64,000 nucleotides of DNA, from positions 1 through 64,000 of the forward strand of contig NZ_BAMO01000005.1 of assembly GCF_000615945.1 (NCBI RefSeq), given 5' to 3'. Both the position numbers and the translations under genes were made by a program. The notes under the pieces were generated by a model, which was given only the letters and a program-made list of their open reading frames with translations, ran no database searches and was not told where the DNA came from. Source of the DNA: Caldalkalibacillus mannanilyticus JCM 10596. Its GTDB lineage: Bacteria; Bacillota; Bacilli; Caldalkalibacillales; JCM-10596. Of the stretch, positions 9,585 through 20,310 are shown one piece after another. Within the stretch, counting starts at the first letter, position 1. Each line of letters starts with the position of its first letter.

Positions 9585-11038
9585 CTATTTGTGATCTTCA
9601 GGCTTATATTCATTAACCCAATAATCTGCATTTTTGATTCCTAACTTCTCAGGATTAAATACAGGATCGAGTCCTTGTTTCTTTTGCTCCTCATAGTCTT
9701 TCAACGTTTTTAAAGCTGGTTTCGCTAAGATTAAGATGGCAATCAGGTTCAGCCAAACCATCAGACCAAGCCCCACATCTCCTAATGCCCAAGCCAAGTC
9801 AGCTTCACGAATTGCACCGAAGAAGACAGCTAGCAATAAGACAATCTTTAACAAAAACATCGATATATTTCGATAAGAACCACGAGCTAAGTAAGCAATA
9901 TTCGTTTCAGCAATGTAATAGTAAGCCATAATCGTAGTAAAAGCAAAGAAGAATAAGGCAACAGCGACAAAGGCAGCTCCAAATCCAGGTATGACAGATT
10001 CAATTGCCGCTTGCGTATAACCAGCTCCTGCTGGCACCTCAGATAGATAATTAACAATAAATCCACCTTCAACATTAGGATCAACCGTATTATACATATT
10101 TGTGAATAAAATCATGAACGCTGTAGCTGAACATACAAGGAGTGTATCAATATAAACAGAAAATGATTGCACTAAGCCTTGTTTAGCAGGGTGAGATACA
10201 TTGGCTGCTGCCGCCGCATGGGTCCTGTCCCCTGACCTGCTTCATTTGAATAGATGCCTCGTTTAACTCCCCAAGCGATCGCTAAACCAATAATACCACC
10301 GAAAGCGGCATCGACACCAAAAGCACTAGAAACAATTAAAGAAATAACAGCGGGTAATTCCTTAATATTAACCATAATAATAATAAGAGATAATAGGATG
10401 TAAGCAAGAGCCATGAATGGAACCACAAATTGAGCTACATTAGCAATACGCTTAACTCCTCCAAAGATAATAACACCTATAATGGCAATAAGTATGCTTG
10501 CTGTAATATAAGCATTTAAGTTGAAAGCGTTTTCTACTGCTACCGCGATTGAATTTGCTTGAATCCCCGGCATCAGTAAACTCATAGAAAGTAGAGCAGA
10601 GAAAGCAAAGATAACGGCATACCATTTCCAACCGATCCCTTTTTCAATATAATAGGCAGGTCCCCCACGGTATAAGCCATCTTGTTTTTCCTTATAAATT
10701 TGCGCTAGCGTTGATTCGATAAACGCACTAGATGCTCCAATAAAAGCAATCATCCACATCCAGAAAACGGCTCCAGGTCCACCAAAAGCAATCGCAGTCG
10801 CTGTTCCTGCAATATTACCTGTACCTACACGACCAGAAAGTGCAATCGATAAGGCTTGGAAAGAAGACACACCCGCTTCAGAGCTTTTCCCCTTAAACAT
10901 CAGTAACACCATTTCTTTAATATGTCTGACCTGTAAAAAGCGTGTCAGGATGGAGAAAAGCAATCCCACTCCTAGACAAAAATAAATCATAGGTGTACTC
11001 CACAAGACGTCATTTAACCAACCAACTACTTCATTCAA
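9585..11038 (-). CDS. sodium:alanine/glycine symporter (AGCS/AlsT family), one-base frameshift
   Basis: Polytopic Na+-coupled amino-acid importer. The family motifs ALSGRVGTGNIAGTATAIAFGGPGA near residue 65 and SNEAGQGTGP near 275 are clear. The frame breaks at GGG 10220-10222; adding one G rejoins AHAAAANVSHPAKQGLVQ-like family sequence into the second part. The joined protein is about 484 residues with roughly eleven helices, a normal length. Starting at 11038, it stands alone with its own terminator. It likely supplies alanine or glycine as nitrogen or carbon source; the precise substrate cannot be read from the sequence. Confidence 0.92.
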
Positions 11039-11244
11039 ATTTCTTACCCCCTCAATTATCTATATATGTCCAAGTGCTACATTCAAATTATATATGATGA
11101 ATCAGGATTTGAAAATGTTAAAAAACTTTCACATCTATAAAAATTCATTTTTTATACTAAATATTTATTTTTTTTATGAATAAATATTGAATTTTTTTAC
11201 AAATAATAATACTGTTATCAATTTCGGATGAAGGGTAGGAAGAT

Positions 11245-14200
11245 ATGAATAAGATGTCCTTAGAAGCAGATCAACTGATTATTGGAGTAGATGTAGGATC
11301 AACAACAGTCAAAGCCACTGTGATTCATCCCCAGACCAAAGAAATTCTCTGGGCAGACTATCAACGCCATCATACGAAGCAAGCTGAGAAAGTGCTTGAT
11401 TTCCTTGTCACGATTGGCAATGAATTTGCCCATATCCCTCAAGAAAACATTCGTATTTTCATGACAGGCTCAGGAAGTGGTCCCCTCTGTGAGCATGTAG
11501 GAGCGAAATTTGTTCAAGAAGTAAATGCAGTGACAATGGCTGTAGAGTATCTCCACCCTGATGTAGGAAGCGTGATTGAATTAGGAGGACAGGATGCCAA
11601 GATCATCATTTTTAAGGAGAACGAAGAAACAGGAGACAAACAAGCCCTGACTTCGATGAATGACAAATGCGCTTCTGGGACAGGAGCCACCATTGACAAA
11701 TGTATTATCAAGGTTGGTATGCCGATGGATGAGGCTGGTAAGCTGCATTTCAATGATGAAAGCTTCATCATGTTGCAGCAAAATGCGGTGTATTTGCTGA
11801 AACAGATATCGTTAATCTGGTCAAAAGTGGAATTCCCTCTGAGGAAATCATGTGTTCTCTCGCTGATGCTATCGTCATGCAGAACCTTTCCGTATTGACC
11901 CGCGGAAACACCCTTCGCCATCGGGTTCTTCTGCTTGGTGGGCCCAATACATACCTCCCCTTTTTACAGGAATGCTGGCGCCTGCGAATCCCTCAAACAT
12001 GGGAGGATCGTGGATATAACTACCCAAAAGATATGGCGATTGAAGACTTAATCTTTGTTCCAGAAAATGCTCAATACTTCGCTGCTTATGGTGCCGTGAT
12101 GTATGGCATGCATGAGCCTGCAGGAGTAGGACAATATACGGGACTGGAGAGCTTGAAAGAATTTATTCTACATGGAAGAAAATCCAAGCTAGGAGAAAAA
12201 GCCGGTCCCCCCTTAAATAAAAATAGTGAGGAATTAGAGGAATTTCGCCGTCAATATAGCATCCCGAAATTTACATCTGCTACTTTTTCTAAGGGGCAGG
12301 TCATTAGAGGCGTAGTAGGTCTTGATGGAGGATCTACCTCATCCAAAGCAGTCCTAGTATCTGAAGAAGGAGAGATCCTCTTAAAGGAGTACCAGCTTTC
12401 GAAGGGAAACCCCATCGAAGATACCAAGGAAATGTTGCAAAGGCTTTATGAAAAAGTAGCGAATCAAGGGGCAAGCTTAGAAATCATTGGCTTTGGAGCC
12501 ACTGGTTATGCAGCAGATGTGTTAGAAAAGACCTTGAAAGCAGATGTTAATATTGTCGAAACAGTGGCTCATATGATGAGTGCCGTTCATCATTTTGGTG
12601 ATGTTGATGTGATCTGCGATATCGGGGGACAAGATATCAAAGTCCTGTTCATGAAAAATGGAGATATTCGCAATTTCCGTTTATCTAATCAGTGTTCCGC
12701 AGGAAATGGCATGCTCCTCCAAGCCATGGCGGATCAATTTGGTATTCCTATTCAAGAATATGCAGATACCGCTTTTTCAGCCGAATTATCTCCAAGCTTC
12801 TCCTACGGCTGTGCCGTGTTTCTAGATGCAGACCGAGTCAACTTTCAGAAAGAAGGCTACTCCAAGGAAGAATTGCTTGCCGGTTTAGCTTTGGTTCTGC
12901 CTAAGAATGTGTGGCAATACGTGGTGCAGATTCCGCGGATGGCAGAGCTAGGAAGAAAATTCGTCCTGCAAGGAGGAACACAATATAATCTGGCGGCTGT
13001 AAAAGCCCAAGTGGATTATATTAAGCAGCGTGTTCCTGATGCAGAGGTTTTTGTCCATCCTCATCCAGGGGAAGCGGGAGCACTAGGAGCGGCTATGGAA
13101 ACATTACGAGTGGTAAAGCGCCGCGGGTATTCTACCTTCCTAGGTCTGGATGCAGCGATCCACCTCAAATATCTCACTCGTAACGATGAATCCACAAGGT
13201 GTACCTTCTGTCCTAATCATTGCAGCCGTACCTTCATCGATTCCGAAACTCCAGACGGACAGATTGCACGTTATATCTCAGGATTTAGCTGTGAAAAGGG
13301 AACTGTGGAGGATTTGGATGCTGTGAAGAAATTAATGCAAGAGAGGCAAAAGCTGAAGAAGCACTACCCCAATCTAGTGGACTATGAAGCGAAGAGGATG
13401 TATCAGCATTTCTATGATCCCGAGCCGGTCCCCGAAGAAGGAGCTCCTGTGCAGGATACCAAACTAGAAAAAAGCTGGTTTGGGCTAGGCGGTTTACGCC
13501 GCACGAGCTATCAGCGAGGCTTTACTCGTTCATCAGAAGAAAGCAGAGAGCATCGGGCTCAGTTGCGCATTGGTATCCCGCGTGTACTCAATATTTGGTC
13601 CACGGCTCCTTTTTGGCGAACCTATTTTGAAACGTTGGGGATCGATAAGAGCCATATTGTCTTTAGTGATTTTACAAGTGAGGAAATGTGGCAGGAGGGT
13701 GGAAAATATGGTTCGATTGACCCTTGCTATCCATCTAAGGTCGCTCAAGCCCATGTTCATAATCTGTTGTTCAAGCATCATGAACGTAAGCCATTGAATT
13801 ACATTTTCTTCCCTTGTATTACTCATATCCCTACTCACTTACAAAATGTGATGGACTCCACAAGCTGCCCTATTGTAGCCGGAGCTCCAAATGTCATCAA
13901 AGCCTCTTTCACCAAGGAAATTAATTTCTTTGAAACAAGAGGAATCTCTTATCTTGATCCAGCCGTTAGCTTCACAGAGCAAAACCTGATGCGCAAGCAA
14001 CTATTCGAAGCCTTCGGTGACATTCTTCAAGTAACAGAGGACGAGAATGATTTTGCCGTGGATCAGGCTTGGATCGCCCTGAATCAATTCGATCAAGAGA
14101 TGCAGGATCGTGGGAAAGAAATACTAGAGCAAATCGAACAAGAAAACCGGCTGGCTATTCTGATGATTGGTCGCCCTTATCACTCTGATCCAGGGCTCAA

Positions 14201-14714
14201 CCACAGCGTCCTTGAAGAATTTCAGGTGTTAGGCTATCCCATTCTCTCCATGCGCTCTATCCCTAAGGATGAAGCATGGTTGCGCCGTTTCTTCCAGGAA
14301 GACTTAGAGAGCGGACGAGTAGACCATGCCTTAGAAGTTACCGATGTTTGGCCAGAGAATTTCAGCTCCAACAGTGTCCAAAAGGTCTGGGCAGCTAAAT
14401 TCGCCGCTCGTCATCCTAATGTAGCCGTACTGGACCTCTCCAGCTTCAAATGTGGTCATGATGCCCCAACCTATGGCTTGATTGACTCCATCATTTCAAC
14501 GGCTGGAACTCCTTACTCTGCCTTACATGATATCGATGCGAACAAACCAGGTGGTTCCATCAAGATTCGAGTCAAGACGTATGCACATAGCCTAGGGTTG
14601 CATGAAGAACGCCTAGAAGACCTAGCACAGAAGAAAGAAGAGCTGGAGAAGCTTATCGCCCAAAAACGGGATGAACTGATCAAGCGTTCCAATACAAAGG
14701 ATCAAGTCATCTAG
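11245..14714 (+). CDS. 2-hydroxyacyl-CoA dehydratase activase (tandem BadF/HgdC ATPase plus DUF2229), one-base frameshift
   Basis: Large activator of the BadF/BadG/HgdC family, about 1156 residues after repair. The first ASKHA ATPase domain begins IIGVDVGSTTVKATV and holds ELGGQDAKII and NDKCASGTGA, whose Cys ligates the bridging [4Fe-4S] cluster. A second ATPase domain begins GVVGLDGGSTSSKAVL, with CDIGGQDIKVL and NQCSAGNG. A further Cys motif RCTFCPNHCSRTF precedes the DUF2229 region. The enzyme couples ATP hydrolysis to low-potential electron transfer into a dehydratase. The frame breaks at AAA 11759-11761; one extra A restores HHVAAKCGVFAETDIVNLVK. The partner gene follows 49 bp downstream. 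Confidence 0.92.
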
Positions 14715-14763
14715 AACTGACGTATCATCATACTACTCATTTGAAAGGAGAACATCACATACG

Positions 14764-16365
14764 ATGAACAAATTGCTTGATCAAGATAAATCGATTATCG
14801 CTTTTGAAGAAGCATTACGTGAATACCAGAATGAACAGGAGGCTGCTTTAGGGTTAGATCAGCCGACACGAAGCCAATGGTTTGACCCTGTGCCCCGACA
14901 ATTTTTAATGAAAGATAAGGCATCCACCACGATTCTTTTTGGCGGCTTAACCATGGCGCACGACTACCTTGTTGAAGGAGCCTTGAGTGGGTTGGGCTAT
15001 AAGGTACAGCATCTAGATTGTCCAGATAACGCTTCCCTGCGTTATGGCAAAGAATTTGGAAATCGTGGACAATGTAACCCGACCTACTTCACGGTAGGAA
15101 ATTTGATTAAGTACCTCAGTTATCTACGTGATGAGAAGGGCATGTCAAAGGACGAGATTGTTCGAAGCTTCCTCTTTGTCACCAGCGGGTCTTGCGGTCC
15201 CTGCCGCTTCGGAACCTATGTAACGGAATATCGTAAAGCACTGCGAGATGCTGGATTTGATGGCTTTCGTGTTCTCCTTTTCCAACAGCAAAGCGGTCTC
15301 AAACAAGTAACAGGGGATGAGTCAGCACTGAAGCTCAACTCCACCTTCTTCTTTAGCTTCTTAAAAGCTGTTTTCATTGGCGATATTCTTAATGCGATCG
15401 GATACCGCATTCGCCCCTATGAGGTCATTCCTGGCTCAACGAATGAAGCTCTAGAGCGTTGCAAAAAGATCTTATACGATGCCTTTCTGCACCGTCGCTG
15501 GCTTATTCCTGCCCTGCGTAAGTGTCGCAAAGAGCTTCGTGCGGTGCAGGTAGACCGAATGCAGGTCAAGCCCAAAGTCAGTATTATTGGTGAGTTCTGG
15601 GCAATGACCACCGAAGGAGACGGAAATTATCAGCTACAGCGTTTTCTAGAGCAAGAAGGAGCAGAAGTAGAGGTACAATCCGTCACAGCATGGCTGCTTT
15701 TCCTGATTTGGGAGGTGCGCTATGACACACAAAAACGCATCAATCTTCGGGAAAGTGATGGAGGGAAACATGGACTTAAAGGGAAAAATCCTATCAAAAC
15801 ACTATGGGCGCTTGCCGTAGCCGATAAAGCCATTCGCGTCTTATTCCAATCCTACGCCTATGCCCTTGGGCTGTATCGTTACCATTTACCGAACATGGAT
15901 GAAATCGCTCAGATTGCTCATGAGCACTATAATAATCATGTCCGTGGCGGCGAAGGTCACATGGAGGTCGGCAAGCTGATTCTGAATGTCAAGAAACGCA
16001 AAGTGAATATGACCGTTTCTGTAAAGCCCTTTGGCTGCATGCCTTCTTCAGGGGTGTCAGATGGAGTCCAATCTCTGATCACAGAGCGTTATCCTGAGGC
16101 TATTTTCCTCCCCATCGAAACGACTGGTGATGGAGCGATCAACGTACAAAGTCGTGTTCAGATGATGCTTTTCAAAGCAAAACAAGCGGCACAGAAGGAA
16201 TTTGACGAAGCACTCTCTCACAAGAAAACAACGGCAGAGAAAATTCGTGATACCTTCCGCGTATCCAATTGGACAAATCCTCTTCGAACCACAAGACATG
16301 TTGTAGGCTGTACAGCCGCCAATGCGGTGTATGGGATGAAAAGCTGGTTTTCGTTGAAAAAATAA
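14764..16365 (+). CDS. 2-hydroxyglutaryl-CoA dehydratase-like component (HgdB/HgdC-associated)
   Basis: 533 residues, related to the C-terminal dehydratase-type half of the large activase-related proteins. Cysteine motifs likely to bind Fe-S clusters are visible: NRGQCNPTYFTVG near residue 99, TSGSCGPCRFGTYVTEYR near 140, and PFGCMPSSGVSDG near 421. A GAAAGGAG ribosome site precedes the ATG. It is co-transcribed with the activase and closed by a strong terminator. In many relatives these parts form one polypeptide; here they are two genes. The substrate of this subfamily is unknown. The enzyme is expected to be oxygen sensitive. Confidence 0.82.
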   Translation: MNKLLDQDKSIIAFEEALREYQNEQEAALGLDQPTRSQWFDPVPRQFLMKDKASTTILFGGLTMAHDYLVEGALSGLGYKVQHLDCPDNASLRYGKEFGNRGQCNPTYFTVGNLIKYLSYLRDEKGMSKDEIVRSFLFVTSGSCGPCRFGTYVTEYRKALRDAGFDGFRVLLFQQQSGLKQVTGDESALKLNSTFFFSFLKAVFIGDILNAIGYRIRPYEVIPGSTNEALERCKKILYDAFLHRRWLIPALRKCRKELRAVQVDRMQVKPKVSIIGEFWAMTTEGDGNYQLQRFLEQEGAEVEVQSVTAWLLFLIWEVRYDTQKRINLRESDGGKHGLKGKNPIKTLWALAVADKAIRVLFQSYAYALGLYRYHLPNMDEIAQIAHEHYNNHVRGGEGHMEVGKLILNVKKRKVNMTVSVKPFGCMPSSGVSDGVQSLITERYPEAIFLPIETTGDGAINVQSRVQMMLFKAKQAAQKEFDEALSHKKTTAEKIRDTFRVSNWTNPLRTTRHVVGCTAANAVYGMKSWFSLKK

Positions 16366-16397
16366 AATAGCCGAGTAAAATATCAGTTAAGCTGAAA

Positions 16398-16437
16398 AGA
16401 GGGAAGCTCCTGTAAGTTAGGAAGCTTCCCTCTTTTT
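16398..16437 (+). terminator. strong terminator after the dehydratase operon
   Basis: GAGGGAAGCT/AAGCTTCCCTC arms with an inner CCT/AGG form a long stem, followed by T5. It separates the dehydratase unit from the opp operon. Confidence 0.9.
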
Positions 16438-16570
16438 AGTTTTCCCTTTAAAAATAGTACAACTAGTTCTAAAAACGAAAAAAATACAATAAAAATAAAT
16501 GGAAGCATGGAAGCATTTACCTTACTAACGAAAGGTAAACCATTCAAATAAGATCTAAGGGGGATGTACA

Positions 16571-18328
16571 GTGAAAAAGAAAATATCACTGGTGTTATTG
16601 GGCTTATTGCTGATCGTATCTTTATTCTTAACAGCTTGTACGAAATCACCATCTGACACCACAGAGCCTGACACAACGGATACAGAGCAAGCTTCCGAGG
16701 AGGAAGCAGAGGATTTATCTACACAGGTTGCTGGAGAGGATGGCTGGATAAGAGCCACAGACAAATCCAAAATACCCGCCTCTTCCAAAAAACGTACTGA
16801 TACAATCATTGTTGGTATGGGAGAAACCCAAGGAATTTTTAACCCCATCTTCTACAGTACTACGTATGATCGCTATGTGAATGACGTGTTATTTAGTAAA
16901 TTAGTAGAAGTTGATTTAGATGGAGGATACATTCCAGCCATCGCTAAAAGCTGGGATATCTCTGAAGATGGCTTAACGTATACCTTCCATTTACGCGATG
17001 ATGTCCACTTCTCTGATGGCACACCGCTGACGGCGAAGGATGTTGAATTTACCTATCATGTTTATCTCGACCCTACCTATGACGGGCAATCAGACCTATC
17101 CAAGGCAGTCATTAAAGGAACGGATGCCTATAAGAATGGGGATGCCGAGCGCATTGAAGGAATTACCATTGTGGATGACCACACTATTCAAATAGATGTG
17201 GAAGAATCCAGATCACCTACATTAGGCTTAATCGGAGCTTTAGGTATCGTTCCCAAGCATTACTATGGAGAAAACTATAGTAAAGGAAATCTTAGTCATA
17301 TGCAATCCCTTCATCAGAAGCCCCTAGGCAGTGGAGCCTATGTCTTTGAACGCTATATTCCTGGTCAGGAGGTACGCCTTGTTGCCAACGAGGCTTACTG
17401 GAAAGGCGCACCAAATATCAAGAACCTCATCTTCAAATCCACCACCAATGAAACAGATATTCAGATGATTCAAACAGGCGAAACGGATTTTGAAGAAGGC
17501 ATTTCTGTCAATCGGGATAACGTTGACCTCTTGAAAACATTCGGTTTTGTCGATATGAATCTTCTACCCAACAATGGCTACGGTTATATTGCCTTTAATC
17601 ATAACCTTCCTAAATTTCAAGATAAGCGAGTCAGGCAGGCACTCACCTATGGCTTAAATCGCGAGGATATTGTGTATGCTGTTTTCCAGGAATATGCAGA
17701 TGTTCTGAACATTCCTCAATCGCGTGTTTCTTGGGCTTATCCCGCCGAAGAAGATATCAATCAATATGAATTTGACCTTGAAAAAGCAAACGCTCTTCTA
17801 GATGAAGCTGGCTGGGAAGTAGGATCAGACGGCTACCGCTATAAGGATGGAGAGAAATTCGTCATTTATTTTGCTGCCACCTCTCCCAATGTGGTCAACG
17901 ATGCCATTATCCCTTATGCCACAGAAAGCTATAAAGAGCTAGGAATTGAATTCATTCCAGAGCAATTAGAGTTTAACGCGGTCGTTCAAAAGAAACAGTC
18001 TGGCGATTTTGACATGTTATTCTTGGCTTGGGGGCTGACCAATGAACCAGATCCAACCAATCTATTTCATACGACTGGCTCCCAGAATGATTTAGGCTAC
18101 TCTAATCCAGAAGCAGATCGCTTAATGGAAGCCGGACTAAAAGAGCTGGACAGAGAGAAACTAAAGCAAATCTATCATGAATTATATCAAGTGCTTAATG
18201 ATGATCTTCCGTATATCTTCATGTACCAGAGATACAACATGAATACGATCAACTCCCGAATTCAAGGCTTTGATTTTTCTCCATATCGCTATTTTTCAGA
18301 AAGTATTTACATGGCTGAGATGGAGTAA
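16571..18328 (+). CDS. oppA: oligopeptide ABC transporter substrate-binding lipoprotein
   Basis: Extracellular lipid-anchored peptide-binding protein of SBP family 5, 585 residues. The start is a GTG at 16571 after an AAGGGGG site. A type II signal peptide with lipobox LTAC ends near residue 23, followed by an acidic Ser/Thr linker. The core includes the family block YTFHLRDDVHFSDGTPLTAKDVEFTY near residue 136 and the mid-domain VRQALTYGLNREDIVYAVF. It heads a five-gene opp operon. Family members bind di- to oligopeptides, sometimes nickel or signalling peptides; the substrate cannot be fixed here. Confidence 0.94.
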   Translation: MKKKISLVLLGLLLIVSLFLTACTKSPSDTTEPDTTDTEQASEEEAEDLSTQVAGEDGWIRATDKSKIPASSKKRTDTIIVGMGETQGIFNPIFYSTTYDRYVNDVLFSKLVEVDLDGGYIPAIAKSWDISEDGLTYTFHLRDDVHFSDGTPLTAKDVEFTYHVYLDPTYDGQSDLSKAVIKGTDAYKNGDAERIEGITIVDDHTIQIDVEESRSPTLGLIGALGIVPKHYYGENYSKGNLSHMQSLHQKPLGSGAYVFERYIPGQEVRLVANEAYWKGAPNIKNLIFKSTTNETDIQMIQTGETDFEEGISVNRDNVDLLKTFGFVDMNLLPNNGYGYIAFNHNLPKFQDKRVRQALTYGLNREDIVYAVFQEYADVLNIPQSRVSWAYPAEEDINQYEFDLEKANALLDEAGWEVGSDGYRYKDGEKFVIYFAATSPNVVNDAIIPYATESYKELGIEFIPEQLEFNAVVQKKQSGDFDMLFLAWGLTNEPDPTNLFHTTGSQNDLGYSNPEADRLMEAGLKELDREKLKQIYHELYQVLNDDLPYIFMYQRYNMNTINSRIQGFDFSPYRYFSESIYMAEME

Positions 18329-18347
18329 TTTTTAGACTATATGGGGC

Positions 18348-18378
18348 GCGACTCACGCCAATCCAGCGGCTGAGTTGC
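18348..18378 (+). other. stem-loop between oppA and oppB
   Basis: GCGACTCA and TGAGTTGC pair with one G-T wobble around a 15-base loop, without a T tract. Such intercistronic hairpins after binding-protein genes often stabilise the upstream mRNA or dampen expression of the permeases. Confidence 0.5.
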
Positions 18379-18401
18379 TCCCTCATTAGAGGAGGGAAGA
18401 T

Positions 18402-19363
18402 ATGAAGCAATTTGTAATTCGAAGACTGATTCAAAGCATCCCTACCTTATTAGGTGCCTCAATCCTCATCTTTCTTATTTTTGCCTTGGCTCCTGGAGAT
18501 TACATTACAGCCCAAGGCAATCCGAATTTAACAGAAGAAAGAGCCGCCGAGCTCAGAGCCATCTACGGACTGGATAAGCCCCTCCCAGAACGCTATATTA
18601 TATGGATGGGCAACTTCTTAAAAGGAGAGTTGGGAGACTCCCTCCTCTTTAAACAACCTGTCAAGGATGTGCTCAAGACTTTTATCTGGAACTCTTTTAT
18701 TATCGCTTTAGCTGTTCTTGTTTTGCAGTGGACGATTGCCTCTGTTGTAGGTATTTTTGCCGCCATCAAACAATATTCCATCTATGATTCTCTCGTGACA
18801 CTTCTGGTTTTTCTAGCCATGTCCCTTCCTTCTTTTTTCATTGGACTTCTTTTTCTTAAGCTTTTTGCCGTAGATTATCAGATCTTTCCCTTAGGCGGAA
18901 AAATCACCACAGGCAGTAATTATACTGGACTAGCCTATGTCTGGGATGTCATGAAGCATATGGCTCTTCCTGTGATTGTCTTAACTCTATTAAGTATAGG
19001 TGGACTTACACGCTATTTTCGTACCAATATGCTAGAGGTGATCAAGCAGGATTATGTTCGTACTGCCAGAGCGAAGGCTTAAAGGAACGTGTGGTTATTT
19101 TCAAGCACGCCTTACGCAACGCTTTATTGCCCTTGATCACATTGTTTGCTCTTGAATTGCCTGCTTTATTTTCAGGAGCCATTATCACCGAAAAAATTTT
19201 TAACTGGCCTGGCATGGGAAAAGTGGCTTTAGACGGGATTTTCCAGAGAGACTACCCCTTGCTTCTTGGCTTCCTGATGCTTCTTGCTCTACTGACCGTC
19301 ATAGCAAATATTCTTGCCGATGTACTTTATGGAGCTGCCGATCCTCGGGTTAGGCAGAAGTAG
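18402..19363 (+). CDS. oppB: oligopeptide ABC transporter permease (OppB/DppB type), one-base frameshift
   Basis: First inner-membrane permease of the peptide importer, about 320 residues after repair. The N-terminus shows the OppB/DppB signature (RRLIQSIPTLLGAS, then LAPGDYITAQGNP). The frame breaks at GG 19076-19077, inside the EAA loop; one more G gives RTARAKGLKERVVIFKHALRNALLP, a textbook EAA motif that docks on the ATPases. The remaining helices follow normally. The ATG sits after GAGGAGGG. The repair restores exact family sequence, so the permease is probably functional. Confidence 0.92.
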
Positions 19364-19374
19364 GAGGGATATGA

Positions 19375-20298
19375 ATGACTCAAAACACCGTCAACCTCAG
19401 CAATAGAACCAACCTGGAAATCGAAAAATCAAGTTCCATTTGGGCTGATGGATTTCGTCGACTTCTAAAGAACAAACTGGCACTTGCAGGATTGATTGTC
19501 CTTCTGATCATGTTTATCTTTTCCTTTATTGGACCCTTCTTTTCAGAATATACAGAAGCAAAATTAAGTGTCAAAAATGCCAACAAGCCCCCAAGTTCTG
19601 AACACTGGCTCGGTACAGACAGCCTAGGGCGTGATGTCCTGCTTAGACTGATGTTAGCTGGGAGAATCTCTCTTACTGTAGGAATTGTGGGAGCTGCGAT
19701 TATTCTCCTGATTGGCGGAACTTTGGGAGCGATTGCTGGTTTCTATGGAAAAGCAGCAGACACAAGCATCATGAGATTCGCCGATATTATGTATGCCGTC
19801 CCTACGCTTCCTGTTCTGATCATCCTGGGAGCGATCCTATCAGATTTGAAGTTTCCGCCAGATAAACGGATTTTTCTAGTGATCTTTCTCCTTGGCTTCA
19901 TAAGCTGGATGACCTTAGCACGACTAGTCCGCAGTCAAATTCTCAGCCTGAAAGAACAGGAGTTTATGCTGGCAAATGAGGTGCTTGGCCTGACCGATCG
20001 CAAAAAAATCTTTAAACACTTACTTCCAAATACATTGCCCATCATTATTGTCGCCTCCACTCTAGGCGTAGCAGGCACCATTCTATTAGAATCTGCTTTA
20101 AGCTTCTTAGGACTTGGGGTTGTCCCCCCTACTCCATCGTGGGGCTATATGATATCAGCAGCCAATAATATGATCGATTTTCAACTGCGTCCTTGGTTGT
20201 GGGTTCCCCCGGGAATCTGTATCTTGCTAACTGTCGTCGCTATTAATCTGGTCGGAGATGGATTAAGAGATGCCTTCGATCCAAAGCAAAAAAGGTAG
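19375..20298 (+). CDS. oppC: oligopeptide ABC transporter permease (OppC/DppC type)
   Basis: Second permease, 307 residues. It carries the OppC N-terminal segment with LKNKLALAGLIVLLIMFIFS and the downstream EHWLGTDSLGRDVLLRLMLAGR block diagnostic of OppC/DppC. The EAA-type loop lies around ANEVLGLTDRKKIFKHLLPN. Start ATG 19375 follows TAGGAGGG; an out-of-frame ATG lies four bases before. It sits 11 bp after oppB and 12 bp before oppD, consistent with one transcript. Confidence 0.94.
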   Translation: MTQNTVNLSNRTNLEIEKSSSIWADGFRRLLKNKLALAGLIVLLIMFIFSFIGPFFSEYTEAKLSVKNANKPPSSEHWLGTDSLGRDVLLRLMLAGRISLTVGIVGAAIILLIGGTLGAIAGFYGKAADTSIMRFADIMYAVPTLPVLIILGAILSDLKFPPDKRIFLVIFLLGFISWMTLARLVRSQILSLKEQEFMLANEVLGLTDRKKIFKHLLPNTLPIIIVASTLGVAGTILLESALSFLGLGVVPPTPSWGYMISAANNMIDFQLRPWLWVPPGICILLTVVAINLVGDGLRDAFDPKQKR

Positions 20299-20310
20299 GA
20301 GGGAAAAACA

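Noticed and set aside
11850-14714. Reading the large activase frame as a separate short activase gene
   Set aside because: Its N-terminus lacks the first ATPase motifs, which lie upstream in another frame; one added base joins them.
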